From: a marine gamma proteobacterium HTCC2080
GTDB taxonomy: Bacteria; Pseudomonadota; Gammaproteobacteria; Pseudomonadales; Halieaceae
Length of the DNA stretch: 64,000 bases
Direction of reading: 5' to 3'
Assembly (NCBI GenBank): GCA_000169115.1
Contig: AAVV01000004.1
Span: forward strand, 186,001 to 250,000
In this document: piece by piece, positions 52,418 through 62,253 of the stretch
How the letters are laid out: every line of letters begins with the position of its first letter
Numbering within the stretch: position 1 is the stretch's first letter
Program-made: the position numbers and the translations under genes
Notes under the pieces: generated by a model
Told to the model about the DNA's origin: nothing
Seen by the model: the letters and a program-made list of their open reading frames with translations, nothing else
Database searches by the model: none

Positions 52418-53626
52418 GTGCTGTCATCCGCTAACATTAATGTCGCTGAAACACTCCAGAAATTCAAAGATAGAGGTATCGCGGTTGGATTCATAGTCCC
52501 GACAGAGACGGGATTAAACAAGTCGATTATGGATGCTCATGACAACTTGAGACGCTTCTTAAGTAAGCACGGCATCCACGACTATGAGGAACAGAGCCAA
52601 GGGACAGACAACAAGAAAATACTTCCTACCCTACTTTTTTCCAGTAACGAAGTCCTCGAAACCAGTACATCTCTATATCGACCAGAAACAAAATCTGGGG
52701 ACCCCAGAATTTGGATATACAAGCTAGGGGGTTTCGCTAACCCTGGCGACCTAATAGCGGTAGCGGCCACAGAACAGCGCCTAGTTGCAATAAACTGCTC
52801 TCAATCAGACCTCAACAACTTACTTTCGCCGACTAATCAAGACTTAATGAAGCTCTTCCCCATCTCGGCTCGTGAAATCTCCGATGCAGCTAACAAACTC
52901 TTAGAAATGCTCTCTGAAGTTTCACGCCAAGGGTTCATTAAGACTATGAGGGCAGGTGATACAGGGGTTGGATACACCCTAGAAACGCTCCTTGGCATTG
53001 AAGCAAATAGTAAGAAAACCCCAGACTATAACGGCATTGAGCTAAAGAGCAGCAGGACCAGCAAAGCGGGCAACAAACAATCAACGGTCTTTTCTCAAGT
53101 CCCCAACTGGAAGCTCAGTAACCTCAAAGGGTCTAAAGACATCCTCAACAAACACGGCAGATTCAATTCCAGCAAAGGGCGCGACCAGCTGTATCACGAG
53201 ATATCGTGTACAAAACTCAACTCCTATGATCTGCAGCTTGAGCTGAAAGATGACTGGGAGGAGCTTCGCCAAATTTACCTACCTGATGGAAATAAAGAAA
53301 GAAAAGAAACAGATGTTGTATGGCAGATGGATAAGCTGATTGAAAGGGTGGAAGAAAAGCACCAAGAAACTATGTGGGTCTCAGCAGAGACTCGGGGGAA
53401 ACAATCCGATGAAGAGTTCTGGTACACCGCAGCGAAGCACACCACCGGACTAGACCCCACGGCACTACCCATACTCCTTGAGGCAGGATCTATGACTGTC
53501 CATTACCTAATTAAAAGGACGCCGTCTGGTGCGGCAAAAGATCAGGGGTATCTGTTCAAACTGGCCCCGAAGTACCTGCCAATACTATTCGCAAATTCGG
53601 TTACCTATAATCTAACAAGGCGCTAG
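52418..53626 (+). CDS. MvaI/BcnI-family type II restriction endonuclease
   Basis: The C-terminal part shows the hallmark of this family: GYTLETLLGIEANSKKTPDYNGIELKSSR, with Asp203, Glu208 and Lys210 as the PD-(D/E)xK-like catalytic set. MvaI and BcnI cut CCWGG and CCSGG, so a CC-N-GG-type site is possible but not proven. The first 170 residues form an extra domain (GLNKSIMDAHDNLRRFLSKH, RPETKSGDPRIWIYKLGGF) that MvaI and BcnI lack; it may bind an effector site or DNA. The start is GTG at 52418 with a poor ribosome site, perhaps keeping nuclease synthesis low. Paired with the C5-methyltransferase upstream. Confidence 0.85.
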   Translation: MLSSANINVAETLQKFKDRGIAVGFIVPTETGLNKSIMDAHDNLRRFLSKHGIHDYEEQSQGTDNKKILPTLLFSSNEVLETSTSLYRPETKSGDPRIWIYKLGGFANPGDLIAVAATEQRLVAINCSQSDLNNLLSPTNQDLMKLFPISAREISDAANKLLEMLSEVSRQGFIKTMRAGDTGVGYTLETLLGIEANSKKTPDYNGIELKSSRTSKAGNKQSTVFSQVPNWKLSNLKGSKDILNKHGRFNSSKGRDQLYHEISCTKLNSYDLQLELKDDWEELRQIYLPDGNKERKETDVVWQMDKLIERVEEKHQETMWVSAETRGKQSDEEFWYTAAKHTTGLDPTALPILLEAGSMTVHYLIKRTPSGAAKDQGYLFKLAPKYLPILFANSVTYNLTRR

Positions 53627-53661
53627 TCACCGATAAGAGAGCTCTTAGCTAAACGTGTTGT

Positions 53662-53904
53662 CTAACTCTGGAAGTGCTTCACCATGACATCAGGTGGGGA
53701 CAGGTCCCGAATGTATATATTTTTACACGCAGTCCAGAATTTAGTTCCGTTTCGAAGGTCCACTTCATCCTTCTCCCTAGTCACGGATTTCTGCTCGAAA
53801 TTTTTTCTGGAAAGCACACCCAAAAGCCACCAAGAATGAAATCTCTCTAACCCGCGCTGCGCACCCTTGGTCCTCTCAAGAAATAAGAATGCGTGACCAT
53901 CCAC
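53662..53904 (-). pseudogene. gene remnant of unknown origin
   Basis: A frame of 80 codons from a GTG, which stays open about 48 bases further upstream without a start, gives HAFLFLERTKGAQRGLERFH and FEQKSVTREKDEVDLRNGTK. The composition looks like a real protein, with aromatic and charged residues, but there is no ribosome site and no recognised motif. It looks like the C-terminal relic of a truncated gene. I cannot name its family. Confidence 0.3.
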
Positions 53905-53940
53905 TGCTTGGTGATCATAGTTGTATAGAGGAGCACTACA

Positions 53941-53990
53941 CTCAATCAGATCTCATTAATTTACTTTCGCGGACTAATCAAGACTTAATG
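53941..53990 (+). repeat. decayed duplicate of part of the restriction endonuclease gene
   Basis: These 50 bases match 52800-52849 inside the nuclease gene at 45 of 50 positions. The translated frame keeps TQSDLINLLSRTNQDLM against SQSDLNNLLSPTNQDLM (residues 128-144 of the nuclease). The similarity stops at both ends, so this is a fragment, not a second gene. Divergence of about 10 percent indicates that it came from a related but different allele or is old. Confidence 0.75.
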
Positions 53991-54363
53991 TCGGTATTGC
54001 CTCGGCGCGCCAAAAAGCCTTGTCATGGTGGTCCTGCGTGATCCGAAACTTTATGTTAAAAAGTGCTCAGACCCATTTCTCGTTAGGAGAAATCTACTAT
54101 TTTAGGTGCCGCCAGAGCGCAAAAAATGGACAGAGTAGTCCAACAGGCCTTCCCTTTAGAAGAGCCATGTTTGAGATGCCTGCCTCCTACGGTTCAGCAT
54201 CGTGCAATGCCGCTCGCCAGAAATTTCACTATACTGACGATACTAAACGGTGGTCAGAACAAGTAAAAAACCCCGTCCCGACTGTAATTCTATCGTGAAA
54301 TTAAAAGTGCGTGTGCCTTATGTCGCCACGGGAAGAGCTTGAGCGCTGCTCAAAAAATCAAAC

Positions 54364-56004
54364 CTAAGTAATGACGTTTGATCCTTGTGAGTAAAAATTA
54401 AACGCTTCATCACTACTGGTTAACACGTCTAGACGTGCTGTCGCCCGCGTGAGACCAACAAATATGTCCTCCTTACCTAACGCCCTGCTAGTATCCGGCA
54501 AATCCATCTCGATCAAAACAACATGCGCTGCCTCCAGCCCTTTGAATGACTTGATCGTAGAAAAATAGACATAGCCCTCTTCGCCCAATTTTGTGAGGTC
54601 AGTCGTTAGCTCTAACTTGTGCCCCACCTTGTCAGCTCTTCCCATGCAACTGTTGTCGAGTGCGTATGGACTTAAAATAACCGAGCCTCCTCGAGGGTAA
54701 AGCTCGTGAGCTGCACTCCATGCGCGTAGTGCCATCATTTCCGTTTTTACCAAAGAAACGGTCGGAGGAAGTCCCTCGGCCATACCCGGCATTGACCTAA
54801 AATCAGTTCCGCATATGGTATTAGTGGCTGTGTTAATGCCAATAGGATTTCTGCAGTTATGCACCAACTTAAAGGTGACGTCAGGCCAGTTTTGCATCTC
54901 TTCAGCATCATGGTAGAGGCTCTGATTAAAGTCAGAAAACATAAGGAACTGCGGGCGGCCGCTATCCTTTAAAAGAAAACGAAGCGCAAAAACTCTCTCA
55001 CCTAAAAAGTCTTGCCCCTCGTCGACGATAATGAGGTCGTGTTGGTAATCGTTAACCTGGTCGATGACCCTTTCAGGCAAAGTATGGGTGAAAAAGTCTG
55101 AGCTACCATTATTTCGAGCAGAGGTAAGGTCAGTGAACAATTTATCGACCGAGTGTATCGAGCTTGATATATCCGGAAACTTCAGCTTTAAAAATTGAGC
55201 AAGCGCCTTGTTAAAGCAAACGTATATAGCGCTCTTGCCCTCGCCGAGAGCGGCTTGGAGCCGCCATATAGCCAACAACGTCTTTCCTGACCCCGCTGGC
55301 CCTATTACCCCCACATCTCTTAGCTCAAAAATGCCCTTAAGTGCTGCAAATTGTTGCTCTGTGAGGCTCTCCACCTGATGAGCGGTTTCCTCACTTTCTA
55401 ACTCAGTGTCCGTCGGCTCTACTATGAAGTTGCCATTAACCAAAAACTTGCCACATTTTTCTGCCAAGGATCGACTGAATTGCGTTGCAAGTGATTCAGG
55501 CCCTCGGTCTCGAAGCGTTGTCAAAACGACCTTTTTCAGTGACCCAATATCACGCTTGCTTACGACGGAATTGGGGTGGTACATGTCTAAAGCTCCTGTA
55601 ACTTTCCCATTGGGATAGACGACTACCCAACCAAACAAGCCAGGGAAAAATTTGTGCCCAAGGAGATCCGCAAGTCTACTGGTTAAATTATGTGAATTAC
55701 GGGTGGCCTGCTCAGGCGGAGGAGTAATCTTTTGTTTAGACCCGTCTCTCTTAATCAGAAGCCAGTCACCAGCATCCGTTACGGAAATACCTGTCGAGCC
55801 CTTTACCTCAATGACCACGAGACCTTTTTCCGGAACTAAGACAACAAAATCCGCCTGCCCATCACGAATGTAACCAGCTTCCTCGCGGCAGGAATAAGAT
55901 ACATCACACACCACGATCCAGTCGTCGGGTAGCTGCCGCTGCAGTTCTCTCTTTACAACCTTCTCCCACCGGTCGGAAGGAGAGCCCCCTATCACCCTCG
56001 CCAC
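54364..56004 (-). CDS. NERD nuclease-domain/SF1 helicase fusion protein
   Basis: The 546-residue protein joins an N-terminal NERD (nuclease-related) domain to a UvrD-like helicase. NERD residues Asp52, Glu66 and Lys68 (QADFVVLV, VIEVKGS) fit a restriction-like catalytic site. Helicase motifs are the Walker A loop GPAGSGKT at 235-242, the Walker B VDEGQD at 327-332, motif IV-like HNCRNP, STIKSFKGLEA (motif V) and GLTRATARL (motif VI). The GTG start at 56004 touches the stop of the upstream giant helicase gene, with GGAG eight bases before it, so the genes are co-translated. NERD-helicase fusions occur in phage-defence islands; role here is inferred. Base use matches the rest of the island. Confidence 0.88.
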   Translation of the reverse strand: MARVIGGSPSDRWEKVVKRELQRQLPDDWIVVCDVSYSCREEAGYIRDGQADFVVLVPEKGLVVIEVKGSTGISVTDAGDWLLIKRDGSKQKITPPPEQATRNSHNLTSRLADLLGHKFFPGLFGWVVVYPNGKVTGALDMYHPNSVVSKRDIGSLKKVVLTTLRDRGPESLATQFSRSLAEKCGKFLVNGNFIVEPTDTELESEETAHQVESLTEQQFAALKGIFELRDVGVIGPAGSGKTLLAIWRLQAALGEGKSAIYVCFNKALAQFLKLKFPDISSSIHSVDKLFTDLTSARNNGSSDFFTHTLPERVIDQVNDYQHDLIIVDEGQDFLGERVFALRFLLKDSGRPQFLMFSDFNQSLYHDAEEMQNWPDVTFKLVHNCRNPIGINTATNTICGTDFRSMPGMAEGLPPTVSLVKTEMMALRAWSAAHELYPRGGSVILSPYALDNSCMGRADKVGHKLELTTDLTKLGEEGYVYFSTIKSFKGLEAAHVVLIEMDLPDTSRALGKEDIFVGLTRATARLDVLTSSDEAFNFYSQGSNVIT

Positions 56005-59000
56005 TTATGACTCTCCTACCCTTCTTGCAATAATCTTTAGGCCCGGATTTTTACTCGGTTCATATTTCCCTCCAGCCTTGCGCTTTGCAGCTTTTTTCCC
56101 CGGTATCTGCCGCAAGCTTACAAGTTCTGGAGCGCTACCTTTAGTGACCTGTCCATCTGAAATGAGCCACTCGCCATCTTCCGCTGACCACAAATCTTGA
56201 GGGGTAAGTTTCATCCAGCTCGAATCAAGCCAATCAAAGGTGTCACCAATATCCGTATCCATCCACATATCAAAAAAGGTATCGTCAGCGCCGGAATCTG
56301 TGCCCTCTAACATCACATCGTGAGTCATAAAAATATCGCGATTATCTTTGTTTCCTATTACCCAAGAAACGCGTCGCTCTATATTGAAAGTATCTATCAA
56401 CATGACATGATTGCAGCCTGACACCTCCAAAAGTTCATCTATGGACTTTGAAATTAGAGTCCCCTCGCCAGGGCGATAGGACCAAAGGGGATGGGCAACA
56501 ATATTCATGTAAGTCTGAGAACCCTTGGTACTGACTACTCCTATAATTGGCGAGTCGTCATCCAGCCTACGGACACTATTTTCGTCTTCTCCCAAGGCTG
56601 CAGCCAACATTGATGCAGCCTCAGTAGCACGAGCTACCCAATCCCCGTTCACAGACGATAAGGCCACTGAATAGTCTCTAGAAAAACCAGGCATGTAATC
56701 GGCATCGCGTAAAACGGAAAGTAAATCTATACCCAACTGCCAGTCGATCAGCCCATGAATATTCTTGTTTCTAAAGCCCTTTAACAACGCATCGGGACTT
56801 CGCCAACTCTCACCCAAAGAAGCGCGCTCATTTGCCTCTATAAGAAACCTACCCATCTGAGCTAAGTTGCCCTCTGCACTGGTGCAACCCAGCAATAAGG
56901 CGCTCCAATTCCTGTTGGCCCAATCAACTAACCCTGCGCCATTTGGGTGCTCATCGGCTAAATAAAGCTCAGCCCCACTCGACTTATCAGTGCTATGAAA
57001 GTGGACGGATGCGATTTCAATGGAAGTTGAATCAACATCTAGCTCCAAGGCGATTGCGCGTTGAAGAATTGTTGCAGCTGAATACCAAGCCGCTCTGCGA
57101 GCTGCGACTTGCCTATCGACATCAAAAAAACCCAGACCGTTACCGTCGTTGGCCCTTATACCCAAAAGGTCTGTCGTTTTCGGAGCAAAAAATCTAACGC
57201 TCACATCCGGCGACTGATCAGCTGTTACCCAGATATCCTGCGAATCAGAGAAAACCTTCTGCGGATTTTTATCGGAGCTTTTTGGTGGAACTGAAACTAC
57301 TCCAACCCTCTTGAATTTAAAGGAACCGCCAGACATCTCCTTGCTAACTTTATAAACCTCGCCCTGAGCACTAAACGACAACTCAGCTCGCCCCTCTTTC
57401 CGAATTTTCGCATCAATCAATTTCGGCGATACCACCACAGACGTCGCGGCTTTAGACCTATTTGAATCCGCATGACTGGTCGGAGTATCGACTTTGAAGT
57501 CTGTGATAAACGCGACTGGCGTCACTGCGCAATATCGCTCCGCCTGCGAATCTCCACAACTCGGACAGACGACAAACGAATCTTCATCTACTTCTTCCAG
57601 TTTTATCTCATGTACTTGAAAATGTCGGCATGCTTTGCAAAAGATTTGCCGCTGAACAGAACTGACTGCAGGTGTCTTAACCTCCCAATTTCCATTTTTA
57701 TATCCTGAGGGACGAATATGTCCGGATATACCTTTCACACTCAATAGCCTCTTATCCCACACCAACTCATTATTTGGAGCGAACTCCAGAATCGCCTGAG
57801 AAAGATCTCGATCTAAGGTCTTCGGCTCATTGCTGGATGATGCGTTTGGTAGGTCAAAATAAAGATCCCTCACCATCGTTGGCATACCGTACATCGGGAG
57901 TACACCTGCCTCAGCTAGCGATGAAGCTACGCCCTTATCTAAGTCTGCCTGACTGGACAGGATCTCATCACACAACGGCAATAATTTTTCTGTTGCGTAC
58001 TCAAAGAGAGTGTCGGCTTCAATTTCGGTTCCACGCGCTATCTCAGCCGCGCATTTTTTTATTGTCACGGTGTTTGTCGCTAACCAAGTCGATATTGCCT
58101 GCTTAAGCTTTGGGCTTTCTAAAAAATCTCTAACCACGCCCATTTCCCCATTGGTATCAGGAGGGCTGCCAGAATCCTCCCAGGTCATCCCAGCCTGTCT
58201 AAACCCTAATCGGAGAACCTCCTTGGCCATTAGTCGGCGCGCAAGGATAGCTTGATCTGATCCAACTGATAGTGAAGGCTGTGGGGGAGTACCACCCGTC
58301 ATCTCTTTTGGATGATCAAAATGGATTCGATCGTGAGTCTGACCGCGTGAGTACGTAAGTGCGACTGAAAAAGGCTGCCTCTTTCGGCCTGCCCGACCTA
58401 CTCGCTGCTGATAATTAAACCGCTCTGGTGGCATATTTGCTTGCAATACCGCTTGCAGCGAGCCTATATCAACTCCGACCTCCATTGTGGTAGTTACCGA
58501 TAACAGATCAATCGCATCTACAGCTGGATTAACGTCCCGAGAGGTCGAATCATCTTCAATAATTTTTTCGTTCTCGTAAAAAACTTCTCGGAAGTGACGC
58601 TGACGTTGAGACTGCGCTGTTGTCTGCCCAGTAAGCTCTTCAGCATGCACTCTCAGGTTAGAGTCCTCGCTGCTCGCGAGCAGCGCATAATAATTTTTGT
58701 CTATGAGGCTACCTGCTGTCATGACACGATCGTTTGTAGATAGAGACTTAAAGCATCTAGAACATACTTTCCCAGAGTCATGCAGATGAATTCGTCCACA
58801 CGAAGGACACTCTATGACTTGAGAGCTTGCATCAACGACGGTTATCCAAAGATACGACAGCTCTACAACCCCCCACTGGTGTTGCGCAGATTGAAGCTGC
58901 GTCCTTACCGCCTCTTGCAACGTGCCCATTTGTGTTGTCCAAGTGACTGCACAAGCCTCCAGATAATTTAAAATCCGCTTTTTCTTTTCGGATCTAGATT

Positions 59001-62000
59001 TGTTATTTGGCTCGTCATCCCTCCATGCTTCAGCCCCACCCTGATCGAATGGATAGGGATTAACCAAACGCTCCTCCGTCAAAATTCGGAGAACTGAAGA
59101 ACATATCTCAGAGAAAGTCTGGACCGTTAAGCTTCCGGGAGGAGTAACCTTCGAATTAGGTGGAATAACGAAATATCCAAACCCTTTCGCTTCCAAGTCG
59201 TATAGCAATTTACCTGAAATGGCCTTCCATGACGCTTTTCGAATTTCCTGACCCAAATTTCGTAGGAGCGTCCCATCTTCCGAAGTGAGCTCATCGCTCG
59301 GTCTTAAAGAGGGCATCCCATCTGTAAAATCAAACAGTTCAGGCCACCTCTGAAACCTCACATCTGGACCAGCCGGCGGCACGCCGAGCTTCACCAGATT
59401 CGACCAAAGCCCAGACAGCGGTTTGTCTGGCGTAGGAATACTGAAGACGTCATCTAGCCGCACTGTCTCTGGCGTTGCTAATCTCGACTTCGCCACACGA
59501 TCTTTTTTAAAGTCATCCGCGAGGTCTGGATATTCAGTGATCGTTTTGTAGTCTTCGAATACGGATACTATTTCCCTAAATGACTGATCGGGTAATGACG
59601 CCTTGAGCCGAGTCAAAAATTTCGCGCCTGCCGAGATACCCTCTGCATCACATATTTCGAGTAATTGTTTAATCGCGACAAAATTTGAATTTTTTACATT
59701 AGACGATATCTCATCGAGTACGAAGTGTTGAATGAGGTGAGACCATTGCTCTTTCTCGACATCGTCAGCTAGCCTTGCTGCCGCTTGCCTACTATCTGAG
59801 AAAGCCACCAATTTCTTCGATGAGCCCTTGGGTAAACTCATCATTAAATGCTTAGACAACAATAAAGACATTTGCACCAAACCCGTCGCAAATGCTCGGA
59901 TAGGTGAATAGCGCCCCCCCTTGCGGCGTGAATAGTCTGAATGGCACTGGGGGCACTTTTGCGGCATAGCCTTGTAGTCAACACTCTCTTCTGGAGATGC
60001 AATTAAATCAAAGAAAAGGCAATGCACCTCGCTTTTTGTGATGTTTTCAAAGGTACCAAGCGTCACTACACCACTTTCAAAGTCATAAATAGCCGGTTGC
60101 CAAGACGCTTGAGCCCTAGAGACAGGATCTCCAAAAAAACCTCGAGCAATTGAGCCCTGCTGCCAGTCTTCAAGACTGTCGGCGGCCGAATCCTTTGTGG
60201 GTAACAAGTAGATTACACCGATGGTGGCGTAGTCGGTCTCATCTGTTCGAACAACAGATCCATCATCAGGTAACTGCTCAGGATTACCTGGTAGAAAAGA
60301 TAGTTCTGTCTTTACTTTAGATAAAGGAATGCGAAAGCCCGAGAGCAGTTGAGTACCGCAGCATTCACAGTACAAAACCTCAAGCAATCTATTCTTAGAG
60401 AGCCCTGTTGCAGCTTCAGCCGAGAGCTTACCAACCCGCCTTCTTTCATCTGATCCATATTCAGCTAAGTTGCCCGTCGCCCAAACGCCAGAGATATTCT
60501 TCATCATCCAGTGAAATCTGAGTCTAGGCAAATTCAAGTTGCCTAGATTTGGATTAGCAGCAGAAGCTCCAACAACTCTGAGCAACGCCCCTCCTGCCCT
60601 TTCAGCAGAATTCTTTGAGGCAAATGGGAACCAGCCTTTTACCACCTCAGAAAAAGGGGTCGCTCTGTATCTTTCTTCAACAGGGTCAAAAAATGGCTGG
60701 AGTAAGTATTCGGCGGAGCCAAAGCGGCTGAGGATCTCGTATGCGTTGTCCAGCAAATCAGGGGATAAAGCGCCGTCGTTGGCTGTATCTAAGGCATCAA
60801 ATAATTTCTGGCCCAAGGACGGGCCCGAGATCGCGACAGGTTTATAAACTAGCTCGCCTGCTTCGATGTGAAATGAAGCCTTCGCCTGAGGTAATGACAA
60901 GCCAAACATGGCTCCAAGGAACTCATAGCTTGAGGCATCTGTTCCGTCCAAAGATGCACTCGATGCCAAAATTCGTAGCTGAGTGCTAGTAGCGTCAAGC
61001 CCGAGGCGAGCAAGGAAAAGTCGAATTAAGTAGGCCACTTCTGTTCCATCAGCCCCTCGATATAAATGGAGTTCGTCAATAACTAACTGGAAGACATTCC
61101 TTGGATCTTTAAGCCAACTTCTTGTGGCGTCGAAAACATCAGCGTCGGATCTGTCGTCCGGGTAATCAGGGTGCTTTTGACGCATGAGCATAATCGAAAG
61201 CATGCTCGTATTAGTAATTAGAATATCGGGAGGAGATCGCTGCATTTCCCATCGGTGAAACATCTCCGCAGAATCAACATTAACTCTGGGAATGAAAGAC
61301 CTTTGATCGATTAGTCTGTCCAGCTCAACATCAAGCCTTTTCACCTCCACGCCATCATTTTGCGCGAGCGCGTGAGATATCAGTTTTTGCAGTGAGGTTA
61401 TTTTTTTATCTAGATCTTCACTCTGCTTAATTGCAGATTTTAGCTTGGTTCTAAGCTCCCCCCGCTTGCTAAGATTAGACTTCGATCCACCTGCTCCATC
61501 ACTAATTACTGGATGGCCTGAAACGGGGGTCGAGCCATTGTATCTACCAAATCGGATTCGGTTGCCCTCGACATATTCATCGAGGACCAGACGCGATTTC
61601 TCTGAATCTAATGCAGACCGTAGTCTAGATATCTGGTCTTCAACTAGTGCATTCATTGGATAAAGAATCAAAGCTCGGACTGCCGGAACCCGCGACTCTC
61701 CTCTGAGTTGACTGGCCGTATCGGACCATTTTGGTAAGGATTTTTGAGTCCACTTCGATGCATTCGGAATAGAAGGTGCAGCCCAACGCTGCTTAGGGGA
61801 ACAAGCTTCGCTAACTATCTGTGCCAAGACGGGTAGAAGAAACGACTCCGTCTTTCCTGATCCAGTACCCGTCACGACAACTGCATGTTTGCCTGACAAG
61901 CTTTGTTTAAGCATATTTTGCTGGTGTGTATACAACGCAAACTCATCGGGCACCAAACCCTCGGACACCAATGCTTTGAATGCTGCAATAGCCGGCGCAG

Positions 62001-62253
62001 ATAAGCCGGGAAGACCGGACTGATCGAGTTCAGTTACATGAGATCCGGTTTTGTATTCTGGAAGCGGTTCCAACATAGGTTCTTGGAAAAAAGCGCCTGG
62101 CTCATCCAGTATCCGCTTTCTCTCTTCCTCAAAGGATGGCGAGTTGGTTCCAAAAGCCGACGTCACATACTTCTGCAAAAACCAACGCAAATCATGGAAA
62201 GCACCCATTGGATCGTCAGAAATCTTTCTTACGCTGCTTTTCCCGTTGCTCAT
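56005..62253 (-). CDS. giant DEAD/DEAH helicase with DUF1998-like C-terminus, DruE-like
   Basis: The protein has 2082 residues. The N-terminal helicase core has a Q-like motif LYTHQQNML (107-115), Walker A GTGSGKT (129-135), LYPMNALVEDQ (197-207), DELH (393-396) and SSASL (431-435). The second RecA domain has TTMEVGVDIGSL and the arginine-finger motif QQRVGRAGRKRQ near 1280. Cysteine pairs CECCG, CPQC, CPSCGRIH...CSRC and CKAC...CPSC are probable zinc sites. LADEHPNGAGLVDW near 1757 resembles the DUF1998 core. Size and layout match DruE of the Druantia antiphage systems, but the assignment is from family resemblance. It overlaps the upstream gene by four bases and abuts the NERD-helicase gene. 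Confidence 0.82.
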   Translation of the reverse strand: MSNGKSSVRKISDDPMGAFHDLRWFLQKYVTSAFGTNSPSFEEERKRILDEPGAFFQEPMLEPLPEYKTGSHVTELDQSGLPGLSAPAIAAFKALVSEGLVPDEFALYTHQQNMLKQSLSGKHAVVVTGTGSGKTESFLLPVLAQIVSEACSPKQRWAAPSIPNASKWTQKSLPKWSDTASQLRGESRVPAVRALILYPMNALVEDQISRLRSALDSEKSRLVLDEYVEGNRIRFGRYNGSTPVSGHPVISDGAGGSKSNLSKRGELRTKLKSAIKQSEDLDKKITSLQKLISHALAQNDGVEVKRLDVELDRLIDQRSFIPRVNVDSAEMFHRWEMQRSPPDILITNTSMLSIMLMRQKHPDYPDDRSDADVFDATRSWLKDPRNVFQLVIDELHLYRGADGTEVAYLIRLFLARLGLDATSTQLRILASSASLDGTDASSYEFLGAMFGLSLPQAKASFHIEAGELVYKPVAISGPSLGQKLFDALDTANDGALSPDLLDNAYEILSRFGSAEYLLQPFFDPVEERYRATPFSEVVKGWFPFASKNSAERAGGALLRVVGASAANPNLGNLNLPRLRFHWMMKNISGVWATGNLAEYGSDERRRVGKLSAEAATGLSKNRLLEVLYCECCGTQLLSGFRIPLSKVKTELSFLPGNPEQLPDDGSVVRTDETDYATIGVIYLLPTKDSAADSLEDWQQGSIARGFFGDPVSRAQASWQPAIYDFESGVVTLGTFENITKSEVHCLFFDLIASPEESVDYKAMPQKCPQCHSDYSRRKGGRYSPIRAFATGLVQMSLLLSKHLMMSLPKGSSKKLVAFSDSRQAAARLADDVEKEQWSHLIQHFVLDEISSNVKNSNFVAIKQLLEICDAEGISAGAKFLTRLKASLPDQSFREIVSVFEDYKTITEYPDLADDFKKDRVAKSRLATPETVRLDDVFSIPTPDKPLSGLWSNLVKLGVPPAGPDVRFQRWPELFDFTDGMPSLRPSDELTSEDGTLLRNLGQEIRKASWKAISGKLLYDLEAKGFGYFVIPPNSKVTPPGSLTVQTFSEICSSVLRILTEERLVNPYPFDQGGAEAWRDDEPNNKSRSEKKKRILNYLEACAVTWTTQMGTLQEAVRTQLQSAQHQWGVVELSYLWITVVDASSQVIECPSCGRIHLHDSGKVCSRCFKSLSTNDRVMTAGSLIDKNYYALLASSEDSNLRVHAEELTGQTTAQSQRQRHFREVFYENEKIIEDDSTSRDVNPAVDAIDLLSVTTTMEVGVDIGSLQAVLQANMPPERFNYQQRVGRAGRKRQPFSVALTYSRGQTHDRIHFDHPKEMTGGTPPQPSLSVGSDQAILARRLMAKEVLRLGFRQAGMTWEDSGSPPDTNGEMGVVRDFLESPKLKQAISTWLATNTVTIKKCAAEIARGTEIEADTLFEYATEKLLPLCDEILSSQADLDKGVASSLAEAGVLPMYGMPTMVRDLYFDLPNASSSNEPKTLDRDLSQAILEFAPNNELVWDKRLLSVKGISGHIRPSGYKNGNWEVKTPAVSSVQRQIFCKACRHFQVHEIKLEEVDEDSFVVCPSCGDSQAERYCAVTPVAFITDFKVDTPTSHADSNRSKAATSVVVSPKLIDAKIRKEGRAELSFSAQGEVYKVSKEMSGGSFKFKRVGVVSVPPKSSDKNPQKVFSDSQDIWVTADQSPDVSVRFFAPKTTDLLGIRANDGNGLGFFDVDRQVAARRAAWYSAATILQRAIALELDVDSTSIEIASVHFHSTDKSSGAELYLADEHPNGAGLVDWANRNWSALLLGCTSAEGNLAQMGRFLIEANERASLGESWRSPDALLKGFRNKNIHGLIDWQLGIDLLSVLRDADYMPGFSRDYSVALSSVNGDWVARATEAASMLAAALGEDENSVRRLDDDSPIIGVVSTKGSQTYMNIVAHPLWSYRPGEGTLISKSIDELLEVSGCNHVMLIDTFNIERRVSWVIGNKDNRDIFMTHDVMLEGTDSGADDTFFDMWMDTDIGDTFDWLDSSWMKLTPQDLWSAEDGEWLISDGQVTKGSAPELVSLRQIPGKKAAKRKAGGKYEPSKNPGLKIIARRVGES

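Larger units (their letters stand above)
53627..54363. other. scar region between convergent defence operons
   Basis: This stretch of about 740 bp separates the stops of the restriction gene (plus strand) and the NERD-helicase gene (minus strand). It contains a decayed minus-strand frame (53662-53904) and a copy of part of the restriction gene (53941-53990), described separately. The rest (54000-54363) shows short, broken frames with no recognised gene. The mixture suggests that genes were lost or swapped here. Confidence 0.6.

Noticed and set aside
54020-54298. 92-residue frame on the plus strand in the scar region
   Set aside because: It starts at TTG without a ribosome site, has no recognised motif, and overlaps decayed sequence; I treat it as chance.
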